Of a stretch of 64,000 bases of DNA, positions 32,311-43,933 are shown one piece after another. The DNA is taken from positions 15,531,501-15,595,500 of the forward strand of contig JBAIAC010000057.1 of assembly GCA_037349315.1 (NCBI GenBank), read 5' to 3'. This DNA is from Chelydra serpentina. Taxonomy: Eukaryota; Chordata; Testudines; Chelydridae. The first letter of the stretch is position 1. Each line of letters starts with the position of its first letter. Below the pieces are notes generated by a model. The model made no database searches, was not told the origin of the DNA, and saw nothing but the letters and a program-made list of their open reading frames with translations. Position numbers and translations under genes: made by a program.

Positions 32311-35300
32311 GTATCTGTCTGTCTGTATCTTAACCCATTCCTGCCCACACAGTGCCCACTGCCAGGGAGCTTTCCCGCGCTGTATAAAACACCCTGACTA
32401 GCTGATGCAAAATGCTGTTCCCTGCAATGGAAAGAGGCAGAGCAGAAAGGCCGGGCAGGGGATGCCTCTATGACTTGTACTCATCTGCCATGCCAGCAAT
32501 GGGCCTGGGCCCAGAGGGAGGGCGATCCTGCCTGCCTGACGGCTGAGTCTGGTGCCGTGTTGACTCTACAGTGAGCACATGGGCCAGGAGCAAACGGCAC
32601 TGACCCCTTTTACTGCTTCACTCCAGCGTGTTTCCGTGTTTCAAATCAATAAGGCAATCAGCCAGGCCAGGCGCTGCTTCCCAGCGCTCCAGGGAAGGGG
32701 AGAGGAGGTGGCATCTGGAGATCTCCCTGGGCGTTTCCAGCTCTTACTCCTATGACTGTACAGGCCACACCCATGGCTGGGGACATTTTGCTTTAATGAT
32801 CAAGGCTTTTACGCTCTCCAAGCCAGCCTTGCTCGGCTCTTCATCAGTGGCTTGGACTCCAATGGGGGCTGGCCACACACACACCAAACCTCAGGTCCCT
32901 CTGCGGTTGGGAAACAGCTGGGTAAGGCAGGGGCATGTCGAGCTTCCACATGGGAAGCTGGCCTGATGCTGGTTCCAGCCTGGCCCGAGCCAGACGGCTC
33001 AGGGGATGGAACATGGACCCCTCCCCTCATGAGCTCGCCTGCCGGAGTCCCAGGCCAGAGCGGTTGTGGGGTGTTGGATGGGGGATACATCTCAGAACAG
33101 TGCCCCCGAGAGTTGGGGGGCTGCAAGGCCCAGCCCACACCCCTCTCCTGAGTGTGGAAAGTGAGCACCCAGGGGGCTGACCAGGCCCCAGTCACAGGGC
33201 TGGACAGGTACCGCTAAGGCCCCTCTGGCAGCTGCACCTAAGGGCTTGCTGGTGGCTCAGTGAGATGGGAGCTCCCCCTCTGCCCACAGCCAGGTGTTCT
33301 CCAAGCCTGTGACTCCTTCCGCTGTGAGAGCTCTAAGGTCCCTCCCTGCAGCTCCCTCCCTGCTGCTAAAGCCCTTAGACACGGGCCTAGAGCCGCAAAG
33401 GTATTTAGGCCCCCCCTGATTCCCGTGGGTGCTAGGATCCTAAATGCCTTTGAGCACTTGGACCCTCCGGCTTTGATTGCCATGACCTCCTCCCTCTGGT
33501 TTGCCTCTGCACACGCCAGGCTCCCCTCAGCTAAAATCACCTTCCTGGGCTCATGCCCCAGCCACGTCACCCTCTCTCTACAGCTCCGGCCTCCGGCGTC
33601 CCACATGATTCCACAGGAGGCTGAGGCTCACCCAGCCTCTCACGCTCCCCTGTGCCTCGTCTCTCGGCCCGCACTCCAAACCCCGTCTCCTGGTTCCTGC
33701 TCCGTGCCCTCCCCCCTGTGGCCTGTCCCCGTGCGCTGAGCACCTGGGCGCCTTCACTCTGCTTCCCGGGCCCCTGCGCTGCACTGCGCTGGAGTGGCTG
33801 ACCAGCACTGGGTGGGGCTTGGCTGAACGAGACGGCGAGCTCCTTGGGCCAGCAACCTTGCTGGTTACCTGTCCACTGACCCTGAACCAGGCGTATGTGG
33901 CGCTGGCCCCTCTTCACACAGCCCTGGGAAACGCTCGCCAATAAACAGCGGGAAGGGGCAGCTGATGCTCGTCCTGGCCAAGAGCAATGAGTTTCCCCTC
34001 CTCCCTGGCATGGTGCCCAGGCTGCGGAGCCGCAGGCTGTGGGCCATGCATGGCTCTTGCTGATGGTGCCGCTGAGCGGAGCATCACAGCTCACCAAGAG
34101 GCTGGGCGGGTGGCACAGCAGTCCGGCGCCTTCCTCTCTGCCAGCCATGGCTTTTACTGAGCTGGGACGGGAGGGCCTCGGCACCGGCCTGAACGGCTCG
34201 TGGGCAGTGGAGGGAACTCGTGGGCCAGCTGCTGCATGCACGGCTCTGGGTTCTGCCTGCAAAGTTCTGCTGACTCCTCCTCCTCGGCTGCTTCGAGTCC
34301 AGCTCAGGTCACTCAGCCCAGGCACTGATCTGAACGCAGCCCGTCCCATTCCCATGGCTGGCTCTGATCCCATCAGCTGAGACTGCTGGATAGGGCGGGT
34401 GATGGAAACTGAACGGGCCTCTGTCCCAGAGGGCGAGCGAGGCTCAGGGGGATGTGGCAGTGGGGTGGGGACAGCCCAGCCTGTGTCTTTCATGGCTAAT
34501 GGCGATTTCAATCCCGTGAGCTGTAACTGCAGCGCCTCTCCCCACCGCTAACAGTCTAGGCACACGGGAGGGCTGGTCTGCGTCCAGTGCAGCTGTTCCC
34601 ATGTGAGAGCAGCACAGCTGCCGTGTGACCACCCTCAGCCGTTTCCTATCGACCCCGAGAATCGGCTGCGGAAGGGAAACCACGCAACAAGCGCACAACA
34701 GTCACTGCTCTACGGTCAGAAGCAAATTTTCCACCATTGAAATGAGAGACCATTTATTCCCAGTGCAGAGACGCTTATTTGTAACTGCAGGAAATGGCTG
34801 TTTATTCACAGGGCGGCAGTGAGGCAGTGAGTGGTAAATACACGTACCTGTGCCGAAAGACGGAGCCCAGGGAAGTGTGCGGTGCTGGTTGTTCTCCTGA
34901 GCAAGAGAGCGGGACACAGACATCTGGACAATGGCACCAGTGGGTGGTTTGTTCCCTGGTGCCATGGGTTAGCCGGTGTTACTACAGGGACGGGGCTGCA
35001 GCACCTCTATAGACTGACACGTCTGATCTCAGCGCCACTGAGCATGTCACTGCAGTGGGGGACAAAGGCACAGGACAGGAGGGCGGGGGTCACCCCACAG
35101 CTGGCTGGGCAAAACCGTACCCGATGGTGCGTCAGACCTGAGAAGCACAATGAGAGTTTGGGGCAAGGCAAACAACTGGGAGGTGGGAAAGGGCTGAGGA
35201 GGCAGCCAAAGGTGGAGGAAGAGGGTGGTGATGGGAAGGGAGGTGGGGTGCCCGTGGGAGGAGTAGGCTGCTGAAGGGGGCGGGGGGGTAGAACGGATGT

Positions 35301-35337
35301 GAGATAGGGGGTGTTTTCATAGATTTCAAGGCCAGTG
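32311..35337. other. Intergenic sequence without a recognised gene
   Basis: GC-rich unique sequence. The long minus frame at 33567-34511 has random-like composition and no domain. A decayed amniote repeat phrase may lie near 33375-33480. Nothing else could be supported. Confidence 0.45.
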
Positions 35338-35340
35338 GGG

Positions 35341-35523
35341 GGGAGGGATAGCTCAGTGGTTTGAGCATTGGCCTGCTAAACCCAGGGTTGTGAGTTCAAT
35401 CCTTGAGGGGGCCATTTAGGGATCTGGGGCAAAAATTGGGGATTGGTCCTGCTTTGAGCAGAAGGTTGGACTAGATGACCTCCTAAGGTCCCTTCCAACC
35501 CTGAGATTCTATGATTCTATGAT
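35341..35523 (+). mobile_element. Cry I turtle SINE, copy E
   Basis: The best-preserved copy: head ggagggatagctcagtgg, B box ttgtgagttcaatcc, central aaaattggggattggtcc and the CR1-type tail repeating attctatg. Internal Pol III promoter boxes are intact by eye. Confidence 0.95.
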
Positions 35524-36653
35524 TAGATCATGTTGTCTGACTGCCCACATATCGCAGCTGATAGAATTTCACCCAGTCAGCCTGCACTGAGCACCACGAC
35601 TTGGGTGTGACTCTGAAGGAGTTTTTAACCATTCAATCGAAACAAAAGGAATCCTAGTCATGGCATTGGTCCAGCCCTAGGTGGATATGGTGGAACCGTC
35701 CATAATAATGCAGAAAAGGCAGATGTGGTCAAGAAACGTTTCTGTTCTGTATTTGGGCCAAAGCCAGATGATGCGTTCCTACCAGATGATGATAATGAAA
35801 TACTTTCCATTCCAGCAGTAACTAAGGGAGGATGCTAAACAGCAGCTACTGAAGTTAGGCATTTTTAAAGCAGCAGTTCTAGCATCCAAGAGTTTTTAAA
35901 GAGCTGGCCAAGGGGCTCACTGGACCATTAATGCTGATTTTCAATGCGTCTTGGCACACTGGGGAAGTTCCAGAGGACTGGCAGAAAGCTAATGTTGTCT
36001 GAGTATTTTAAAAGGGTAAACAGGATGATTATAGCCTGACACTGATTCCAGGCAAAATATGGAACGGGTGATACAGGACTCAATTAACAAAGAATTAATG
36101 GAGGGTAATGTAATTAATATCAAGCAATGTGGGCTTATGGAAAACAGATCCTGTCAAAACTCATTTGCTATCTTTTTTTGAGGAGCTTGCAGATTTGGTT
36201 GATGAGGGGAATAGTGCTGATGTAATACACCTGACTTCTGTCAGGCATTTGAATGCGTACCTCCTGACATTTTGATTAAGAAACTAGAATGATATAAAAT
36301 CAACATGGCACACATTAAATGGATTGAAAACTGACTAGCTGACAGGTCTCAGAATGTAACTGTAAAAGGGGAATCATCATCGAGTGGGTGTGTTTCTAGT
36401 AGAGTCCTGCTGGGATCAGTTTTTGGCCCTACCCTATTTAACATTTGTATCAATGATCTGGAAGAAAACATAAAATCATCACTGATAAAGTTTCTAGATT
36501 ACACAAATATTGGGGGAGTGGTAAATAACGGGGACAGGTCATGGATACAGAGGGATCTGGGTTGCGTGGTCAACTGGGTGTAAGCAAACTCTGTGTGGTT
36601 TAATATGGTTAAATGTACATGTCTACATCTAAGAATAAGGAATTTAGGCCATA

Positions 36654-36893
36654 CAGGGGTGAAAGTAACTCCAGACACTTACCGGTATGGTAAGCCCCGG
36701 AAGGGGCTGGGCCTCGGGCGGAAGGGGCGGGGCTGGGGGGTTACCATCCCCCAGCCAGCCCTTCCAGGCTGCCTGGCCCACGCTGCCCGTGGCTCCAGTG
36801 GTGATTTAAAGGGCCTTGGGCTTTGTAGGGACCGGTGCGGGTTCGTACCGGTGCGCTGTACCGGCCTGTATCGGATGCTCACTTTCAACCCTG
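36654..36893. mobile_element. hAT-like MITE inserted in CR1
   Basis: The left end is caggggtgaaagt; the right end reverse-complements to cagggttgaaagt. The flanks aggccata (36646-36653) and aggccatg (36894-36901) form an 8-bp duplication with one mismatch. The 240-bp interior has taccggt-type motifs and ggtgatttaaagggc (36800-36814), shared with the MITE at 2891. Confidence 0.85.
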
Positions 36894-37253
36894 AGGCCAT
36901 GCTTACAGGATGGGGGACTCTATCCTTGGAAGCAGTGACTCTGAAGAAGATGTGGGGGTCATGGTGAATAATCAGCTGATCCTGAGCTTCTAGTGTTATG
37001 CTGTGGCCAAAAGGTGGAACACAATCCATGGATGTATAAAAAGGGAAAGTTCAAGTAGGAGTGGAGAGGGTATTTTGCCTCCGTACTTGGCAGTGGTGGA
37101 ACACTGTGTCCAGTTCTGATGTCCACAATTCAAGAAGGATGTTGATAAATTGGAGAGGGTTCATTGAAGAGCCACCAGAATGATCGAGAGATTGGAAAAC
37201 ATGACTTATAGCTATAGACTCAAGGAGTTCAGTCTATTTAGCTTACCAAAGAG

Positions 37254-37320
37254 AATCATAGAATCATACTCATAAGGTTAGAAGGGACCGCAATGGTAAT
37301 CTAATCTAACCCTTGTTAAG
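37254..37320 (-). mobile_element. Short CR1 3'-tail insertion
   Basis: The plus strand reads atcatagaatcatactcat and then a decayed reverse complement of the CR1 tail, interrupting the plus-strand CR1 between ccaaagaga and aaggatgatttgatcac. Confidence 0.6.
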
Positions 37321-37380
37321 GATGATTTGATCACAGTTTATACATTTCTACATGTGGAACAGAAATTTGATAATAGAGGG

Positions 37381-38223
37381 TGTGACGGCATGGGGGAGTT
37401 TCCTGTTTTCCTTGTTGCCTGTGGGGGTTTTCTTGGTTTCCTAGGGTTGCATGCAAAAGGGGTGGGACTCAGTTTCCCTGGGTGTTACGGGTTTAACGAG
37501 GTGATGGGAGAGGGAGTTTGTTGTTACAGGGAACTGGGGACCCCAGCCATGGACGTGGAGAATGGAGACCCCGGCGACAGGTGACCTGGAAGCCAGCTCA
37601 GGAGTCCGCAGCTGGTCCTGGCCAGAGGGAGAACAATGGGATGTGAAGAGAGGAGCCCCGGGGGTCTAACCAACCGGTTCCAGCCACAGGGGGCCAGAGA
37701 CAGAAGAGGCCCAGACGACCCTGTTTGCAGGGCTGTTTACCTGGAGCGGAGTCAATGGACAGAGGCGGGGCTTAGGGCTAGTGATATCCACAGCCCAGCT
37801 GGGAGGCAGGGGGGCTCTGGGCGGGAGAGAGGAAGCAGGCAGAGCCCATCTGGATGGAGGAGAGAGCTGGATGTGCTGGGCTGGGGTGAGGCCAGGCCTG
37901 AGGGCCCTGTGAGTTCCTGTGCTGTGTTCAACGCTCAATAAACCCTCCTGTTTTACGCTGGCTGAGAGTCACTCTGGTCTATAGAACAGGGTTGCATCAT
38001 CCCCTTTGGGGGTGGAGGCCCGGGGGTCCAGAGTGCGTGGACTCCCTGAGGGGCCCACGGCGAGAGACAGGTGTGCTAAGGCTCAGAGCGGTGCGGATCC
38101 AGGAGGTGGAGGGGCTGTACCCCAAGAGAGAGTGGACCCCCGAGAAGGGCTGTCTCACTGAAAGGGGCACCCCCCATGGACCGCACGGGGCCAAGAGAGG
38201 GCACGACCTGTGAGTCCGTGACA
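37381..38223 (+). mobile_element. Solo LTR, family 1, opposite orientation
   Basis: The 843-bp unit starts tgtgacggcatggggg and ends gtccgtgaca. It is flanked by a perfect 5-bp duplication, gaggg, at 37376-37380 and 38224-38228. The poly(A) signal AATAAA is at 37937-37942. It is the same family as 9247-10110 and is inserted in the plus-strand CR1. Confidence 0.95.
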
Positions 38224-38388
38224 GAGGGCTCTTCAGTCTAGCAGACAAAGATATAACATGATCCAGTGGTTGGAAGTTGAAGCTAGACAAATTTAGAATA
38301 GAAATAAAGTGCATTTTCTAACCATTAGGGCGATTTAACCACTGGAACAACTTACCAGGGGTTGTGATGGAGTCTCCATCACTAGAAA

Positions 38389-39218
38389 GCACAGGAGGAC
38401 TTGTGGCACCTTAGAGACTAACACATTTATTTCAGCATAAGCTTTCGTAGGCTATAGCCCACTTCATCGGATGCATAGAATGGAACACACAGAAGTAAGA
38501 TGTATATATACACACAGAAAACTTGGAAGCTGCCATACCAATTCTAAGAGGCTATTTAATTTAGATGAGCTATTACCAATGTGATATATGCCATCATGTG
38601 CCAGCAATGCCCCTCTGCCATGTACATTGGACAAACTGGACAGTCTCTACACAAAAGAATAAATGGACACAAATCTGACATCAGGAATCATAACATTCAA
38701 AAACCAGTAGGAGAAGACGTCAACCTCCCTGGTCACTCAATAACAGACTTGAAGGTGACAATTTTAAAACAGAAAAACTTCAAAAACAGACTCCAAGGAG
38801 AAGCTGCTGAACTTGAATGACTTTGCAAATTGGATACCATCAACCTAGGGTTAAACAGAGACTGGGAATTGCTGGGTCATTACACTCATTGAATCTATTT
38901 CCCCAAAGTTAAGTATCCTCACACCTTCTTGTCAACTGTCTAATAAAGGCCTTCTTGATTATCACTACAAAAGGGTTTTTTTCTCCTGCTGATAATAGCT
39001 CATCTAAATTAAAAAGCCTTTTAGAATTAGTATGGCAGCTTCCACCTTTTCTGTGTGTATATATACATCTTACTTCTGTGTCTTCCATTCTATGCATCCG
39101 ATGAAGTGGGCTATAGCCTACGAAAGCTTATACTGAAATAAATGTGTTAGTCTCTAAGGTGCCACAAGTCCTCCTGTTCTTTTTACGGATACAGACTAAC
39201 ACGGCTGCTACTCTGAAA
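38389..39218 (+). mobile_element. Penelope-like retroelement copy with long inverted terminal arms
   Basis: This 830-bp insert lies between perfect 14-bp direct repeats, tccatcactagaaa, at 38375-38388 and 39219-39232. Its left end (38391-38575) is the reverse complement of its own 3' region (38993-39178), giving inverted arms of about 185 bp. Between them is the GIY-YIG nuclease segment and tail. Inverted terminal segments of this sort are a known trait of Penelope-like copies. It is inserted in the plus-strand CR1. Confidence 0.93.
38581..38820 (+). pseudogene. GIY-YIG endonuclease fragment of the Penelope-like copy
   Basis: The frame covers the nuclease core (Y-A-I-M-C-Q-Q-C then M-Y-I-G-Q-T) and the following helix region. 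It ends at a TGA where the copy at 5358 continues with the L-I-C-K-L segment, so it is prematurely stopped. The copy has no reverse transcriptase. Confidence 0.85.
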
Positions 39219-39613
39219 TCCATCACTAGAAACGTTTGAGATTGGATGATTTGTGAGAAGACCTGCTCTAGTTCAAACAGGAATTAATGTAGGGAAGTTC
39301 TCTGGCCTGTGCTGGGCAGGAGGTCAAACTAGCTGATCACAATCGTTCCCTTCTGGCCTTGGAATCTATGAATCTCCCAGAAAGGCACCCAGTCTTGCCT
39401 TGCAGATGTAGAGAAATGGAGGATTCACCACTTTCCCCCGTAGTTAGTGCTGGTGGTTAATCACCCTCAGTGGTAAGAATGTGTCTTATCGCTCATTTGA
39501 ATTTGTCTGCCTTCATCTTCAAGCCATTGGTTCTTGTTCTGCCTTTCCCTGGTACAGTAAAGAGCCCTTTAATAGCACCTGGTATTATTTTCCCCAGGAA
39601 GGTTCTTACACAC

Positions 39614-40182
39614 TGTCACGGAGTATAGGGGAGTCCGGCCCTGCACCCCTCTTCCCCGGAGTCACTGGGAGTCTCAGCCAGCCAGTAGAACAGAAGGTTT
39701 ATTAGAGATGCCAGGAACACAGTCCAAACAGAGCTTGTCAGTACATCCAGGACCCCTCAGTCGGGCCCTTCCGGGGGGCAGGGAGCTTAGACCCCAGCCT
39801 GGGGGCTCCCTGCATTTCACCCCACAGCTCCAAACGGGGGCAGGGAGGCCAGACCCTGTCTGCCCCTCTCCCCTCCTCTTCCCAAGACAGCTCCAAACTG
39901 AAACTCACCAGCCCCTCCTCCCCCTTTCTCCTTCCTGGGCCAGGAGGTCACCTGATCCCTTTGTTCCAACACCTTCAGCTCTCACCTTTGCCGGGGGAGG
40001 GGCCGGGCCATCTGTTGCAAGGAGACAGGGCCATTCTCTGTGTCCAGGCCTCTGCCTTCTAGGGCTTTGTAACAATCATGCACCGTTGTCCCACCACCTA
40101 GATACTCAAGCACCGCATAGGAGAAACCGAGGCACCCACACAGTACTCAGGGAAACCTTAACAACAGTCCTAGTTCATCACA
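39614..40182 (-). mobile_element. Solo LTR of the Gypsy-type family
   Basis: It is the same family as the LTRs at 24508 and 28590, with ends tgtcacgg and catcaca on plus. It is flanked by a 5-bp duplication, cacac, at 39609-39613 and 40183-40187. It is more diverged from the paired LTRs than they are from each other. Confidence 0.93.
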
Positions 40183-40552
40183 CACACTAATCAAATCACC
40201 TCTCAGTCTCCTTTCTGATAAACCAAAGAGATTGAGTTATTTGTGTCTTGTCACTGAGGGGAATTTTCTCCAGCCCTTGAATCAGTTTGGTGTCTCTTTT
40301 GTGTACCATGTCCAATTTTTCAACATCCTTTTTAAAATGTGGACACCAGAACTGGATGTAGTATTCCAGGATCCGTCTCTCCAATGCTGTAGACCAAGGG
40401 CAACCACCTCCGCCTCTATGTCTGTTCATACACCCTTTTGGCCACAGCATTGCACTGGGAGCTCACGTTGAGTTGTTGGATAGCATTAAGGCAGGTACCC
40501 ATACCTGTGGAGCCCCACTCGAATGTCCCTATTCAGTGATGACTCCCCACTC

Positions 40553-42245
40553 ATAGAATCATAGAATCATAGAATCTCAGGGTTGGAAGGGACCTCAGGA
40601 GGTCATCTAGTCCAACCCCCTGCTCAAAGCAGGACCAATCCCCAACTAAATCATCCCAGCCAGGGCTTTGTCAAGCCTGACCTTAAAAACCTCTAAGGAA
40701 GGAGATTCCACCACCTCCCTAGGTAACCCATTCCAGTGCTTCACCACCCTACAAGTGAAAAAGGTTTTCCTAATATCCAACCTAAACCTCCCCCTCTGCA
40801 ACTTGAGACCATTACTCCTTGTTCTGTCATCTTCTACCACTGAGAACAGTCTAGATCCATCCTCTTTGGAACCCCCTTTTAGGTAGTTGAAAGCAGCTAT
40901 CAAATCCCCCCTCACTCTTCTCTTCTGCAGGCTAAACAATCCCAGTTCCCTCAGCCCCTCCTCATAAGCAGAGCCGTAACTAGGAATTTCTGCAGCCGAG
41001 GCAGGGACGCAGAAATTCCTAGTCCTCCCCTCCTCCGAATTGCTGCCAAGGCTGGGGGACCGGTGGACCTCCCACAGGCAAGCGGAAGTGGCAGTTCAGC
41101 TGAAGGTATTTTTAGCAGTCGCTGAAGCCGCTCCCGCTTATCTGCGGGAGGTCCGCCTGTCCCCCGGCTTCGGTGGCAATTCGGTGGAGGGGGCCCTCTG
41201 CAGACAGACTGGCGGACCTCCCACAGGTAAGCTGGGGCGGCTTCGGCGGCGGGGGAGGAGGGAGCGCCCCTGGCAGCAGGCTTTTGCGCCCCTGCCAGCA
41301 GTGCACCCCGAGGTGAGTGCCTCAGTGGCCTCGCCCTCGTTACGGCCCTGCTCATACGTCATGTGCTCCAGCCCCCTAATCATTTTTGTTGCCCTCCGCT
41401 GGACTCTTTCCAATTTATCCACATCCTTCTTGTAGTGTGGGGCCCAAAACTGGACACAGTACTCCAGATGAGGCCTCACCAGTGCCAAATAGAGGGGAAT
41501 AATCACGTCCCTCGATCTGCTGGAAATGCCCCTACTTATACAGCCCAAAATGCCATTAGCCTTCTTGGCAACAAGGGCTCACTGTTGACTCATATTCAGC
41601 TTTTCGTCCGCTGTAACCCCTAGGTCCTTTTCTGCAGAACTGCTGCCCAGCCATTCGGTCTCTAGTCTGTAGCAGTGCATGGGATTCCTCCGTCCTAAGT
41701 GCAGGACTCTGCACTTGTCCTTGTTGAACCTCATCAGATTTCTTTTGGCCCAATCCTCTAATTTGTCTAGGTCCCTCTGTATCCTGTCCCTACCCTCCAG
41801 CATATCAACCACTCCTCCCAGTTTAGTGTCATCTGCAAACTTGCTAAGGGTGCAGTCCACACCATCCTCCAGGTCGTTAATGAAGATATTGAACAAAACC
41901 GGCCCCAGCACCGATCCTTGGGGCACTCCACTTGATACCAGCTGCCAACTAGACATGGAGCCATTGAGCACTACCCGTTGAGCACGACCATCCAGCCAGT
42001 TTTCTATCCACCTTACCGTCCATTCATCCAGCCCATACTTCTTTAACTTGCTGGCAAGAACACTGTGGGAGACTGTATCAAAAGCTTTGCTAAAGTCAAG
42101 AAATAGCACATCCACTGCTTTCCCCTCATCCACAGAGCCGGTTATCTCATCATAGAAGGCAATTAGGTTAGTCAGGCATGACTTTCCCTTGGTGAATCCA
42201 TGCTGACTGTTCCTGATCACTTTCCCCTCCTTTAAGTGGAGAGGA
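40553..42245 (-). mobile_element. Younger CR1 LINE with substantial ORF2, inserted in the old CR1
   Basis: The plus strand starts with a reversed CR1 tail (three copies of an atcatagaatc-type unit). On minus, the reverse transcriptase is open for 225 codons (42256-41579), with the [20 protein letters not shown] and F-A-D-D-T-K-L-G motifs. A stop at 41579 and a MITE at 40969-41350 then break it. The C-terminal part continues at 41548 and 40939-40646. It is 5'-truncated with no endonuclease, so it cannot move by itself. Confidence 0.93.
40969..41350. mobile_element. hAT-like MITE inserted in the younger CR1
   Basis: The left end is cagagccgtaac (40969-40980); the right end reverse-complements to cagggccgtaac (41339-41350). 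The flanks ctcataag (40961-40968) and ctcatacg (41351-41358) form an 8-bp duplication with one mismatch and the T at 2/A at 7 pattern typical of hAT. Just inside the left end is a perfect 14-bp hairpin (40980-40993 with 41009-41022). There is no transposase. Confidence 0.9.
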
Positions 42246-42331
42246 CCACTGACCACTACCTTCTGAGATCTGTCAGTTACTCAGTTCTTAAACCACTTAC
42301 GTGGGCTCTATTGCTATTCTATAGTGGTGGG

Positions 42332-43933
42332 TGTGACGGTGTACCCCATAAGGCTTTATGGGAGGATGATTATAAATGTATATATAATATAACTGAAATA
42401 TGTTTTATGCTACATGTGCCATGTAACATATTTTTGTAAAAGTTATGATTTACTGAATTTATGTCTTCTGTTTGTATGCATGTATTATTTTTGTAATTGA
42501 AGTTATGAATATTGATTGTATATTTGCTGGTTTTATACATAGCCTCTGTAAGAGCATTGGATTAATGGCTGAAGAAAGGAATGTGCAGGTTAAGAGCCCA
42601 ATCAAGAAACTCTTAAACAAACAAAAGAAGTTGCAGACACCAATCCACATCTAAGCTTGGCCAGGAATGTGCTTGGGCTGGTTACTGACTTGTGCATGGA
42701 CATGTGACTTGCCCATGTGACCCCAAAACTCCATTTTGTAACTGGATGCTACACAGGGAGAGGGAGGGGTATTTATGGGGGGATGATTGTAAATGTATAT
42801 ATGATATAACTGCAATATGTTGTATGCTACATGTGCCATGTAACATAGCTCTGTAAAAGTTATGATCTACTGAATCTATTCCTCCTGTTTGTATGCATGT
42901 ATCATTTTTGTAGTTGAAGTTATGAATATTGATTCTATATTTGCTGGTTTTATACATAACCTCTGTAAGAGCATTGGATCAATGGCTGAAGAAAGGAATG
43001 TGCAGGTTAAGAGCCCAATCAAGAAACTCTTAAACAAACAAAAGAAGTTGCAGACACCAATCCAAAGCTCAGCTTGGCCAGAAATGTGCTTGGGCTGGTT
43101 ACTGAGTTGTGCGTGGACATGTGACTTGCCCATGTGACCTCAAAAACTCCATTTTGTAATGATGCTACACAGGGAGAGGGAGTGGTAGCCACCCAGGGGA
43201 GAAAGTCTATTTAAACCCCTGGGAGATCCCTCCATGTGGTTTTCAGCTGGCTAAAGAGAAAGCCTCTCCACCCCTCACCGACACACCTGAAACAGACTGG
43301 AACAAAGGACAAGGACAATAGGGGGTGTGAGCCATTGCTGGACCCAGGCTAGGAGGACCATAGCCTGTAAAAGGGAGTTTGCTGAAACTGGTGAGATTTT
43401 TATCTGTATTTAGTGTGATTAGACATAGACGTGCGTGTTTTATTTTATTTTACTTAGTAATTCACTTTGTTCTGTCTGTTACTACTTGGAACCACTTAAA
43501 TCCGACTTTCTGTACTTATTAAAATCACTTTTCACTTAAGTAACCTGGAGTACGTGTTAGTACCTGAAGGGGGGCAAACAGCTGTGCATAGCTCTCTATC
43601 TGTGAAATAGAGGGCAAACTATGTATGAGTTTACCCCGTATAAGCTTTATACAGGGTAAAACAAATGTATTCAGGGTTTAAACCCCATTGGAAGTTGGGG
43701 ACCTGGGTGTTAAAGGCAAGAGCACTTCCTAAGCTGCTTCCTGGCAAGCCTACAGCTGTTAGGGGACGTGGTTCAGACCTGGGTCTGGGTTTGCAGCAGG
43801 CTAGCGGGGCTGGCACAAAACAGACAGGATTCTGGACTCCCAAGCTGGAAAAGGCAGGAAAGCAGGGGCAGAAATAGTCTTGGCACACCAGGTGGCAGCT
43901 CCAAGGGGGTTTCTGTGATACCAACCCGTCACA
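42332..43933 (+). mobile_element. Solo LTR, family 3, with internal tandem duplication
   Basis: The 1602-bp unit starts tgtgacggtgtacccc and ends cccgtcaca. The flanks gtggg and gtgtg are an imperfect 5-bp duplication. A segment of about 417 bp is present twice in tandem (about 42350-42766 and 42767-43183), in the presumed U3. A TATA-like tatttaaa lies near 43208 and an ATTAAA signal near 43519. Reading frames inside are not genes. Confidence 0.8.

Larger units (their letters stand above)
35640..39375 (+). mobile_element. Old CR1 LINE carrying four later insertions
   Basis: The plus strand carries decayed CR1 ORF2 and the 3' end, including the reverse transcriptase region near 36410-36470 (ggccctaccctatttaac, then atcaatgatctggaag). 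The 3' end (cttctggccttggaatctatgaatct) lies at 39351-39376. Its sequence is interrupted by a MITE (36654-36893), a 66-bp CR1 tail piece (about 37254-37320), a solo LTR (37381-38223) and a Penelope-like copy (38389-39218). Removing these leaves one collinear CR1. Confidence 0.85.

Noticed and set aside
33567..34511. 314-codon minus frame
   Set aside because: Random-like composition, no domain, and no conserved splice-bounded segment; GC-rich sequence favours such frames.
7931..35523. tRNA genes suggested by A and B boxes
   Set aside because: The tRNA-like heads belong to Cry I SINEs with non-tRNA bodies and LINE-like tails, and do not complete a cloverleaf.
37381..38223. Possible gene with AATAAA downstream of an open frame
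   Set aside because: It is a solo LTR with exact 5-bp duplication; the poly(A) signal is that of the LTR.
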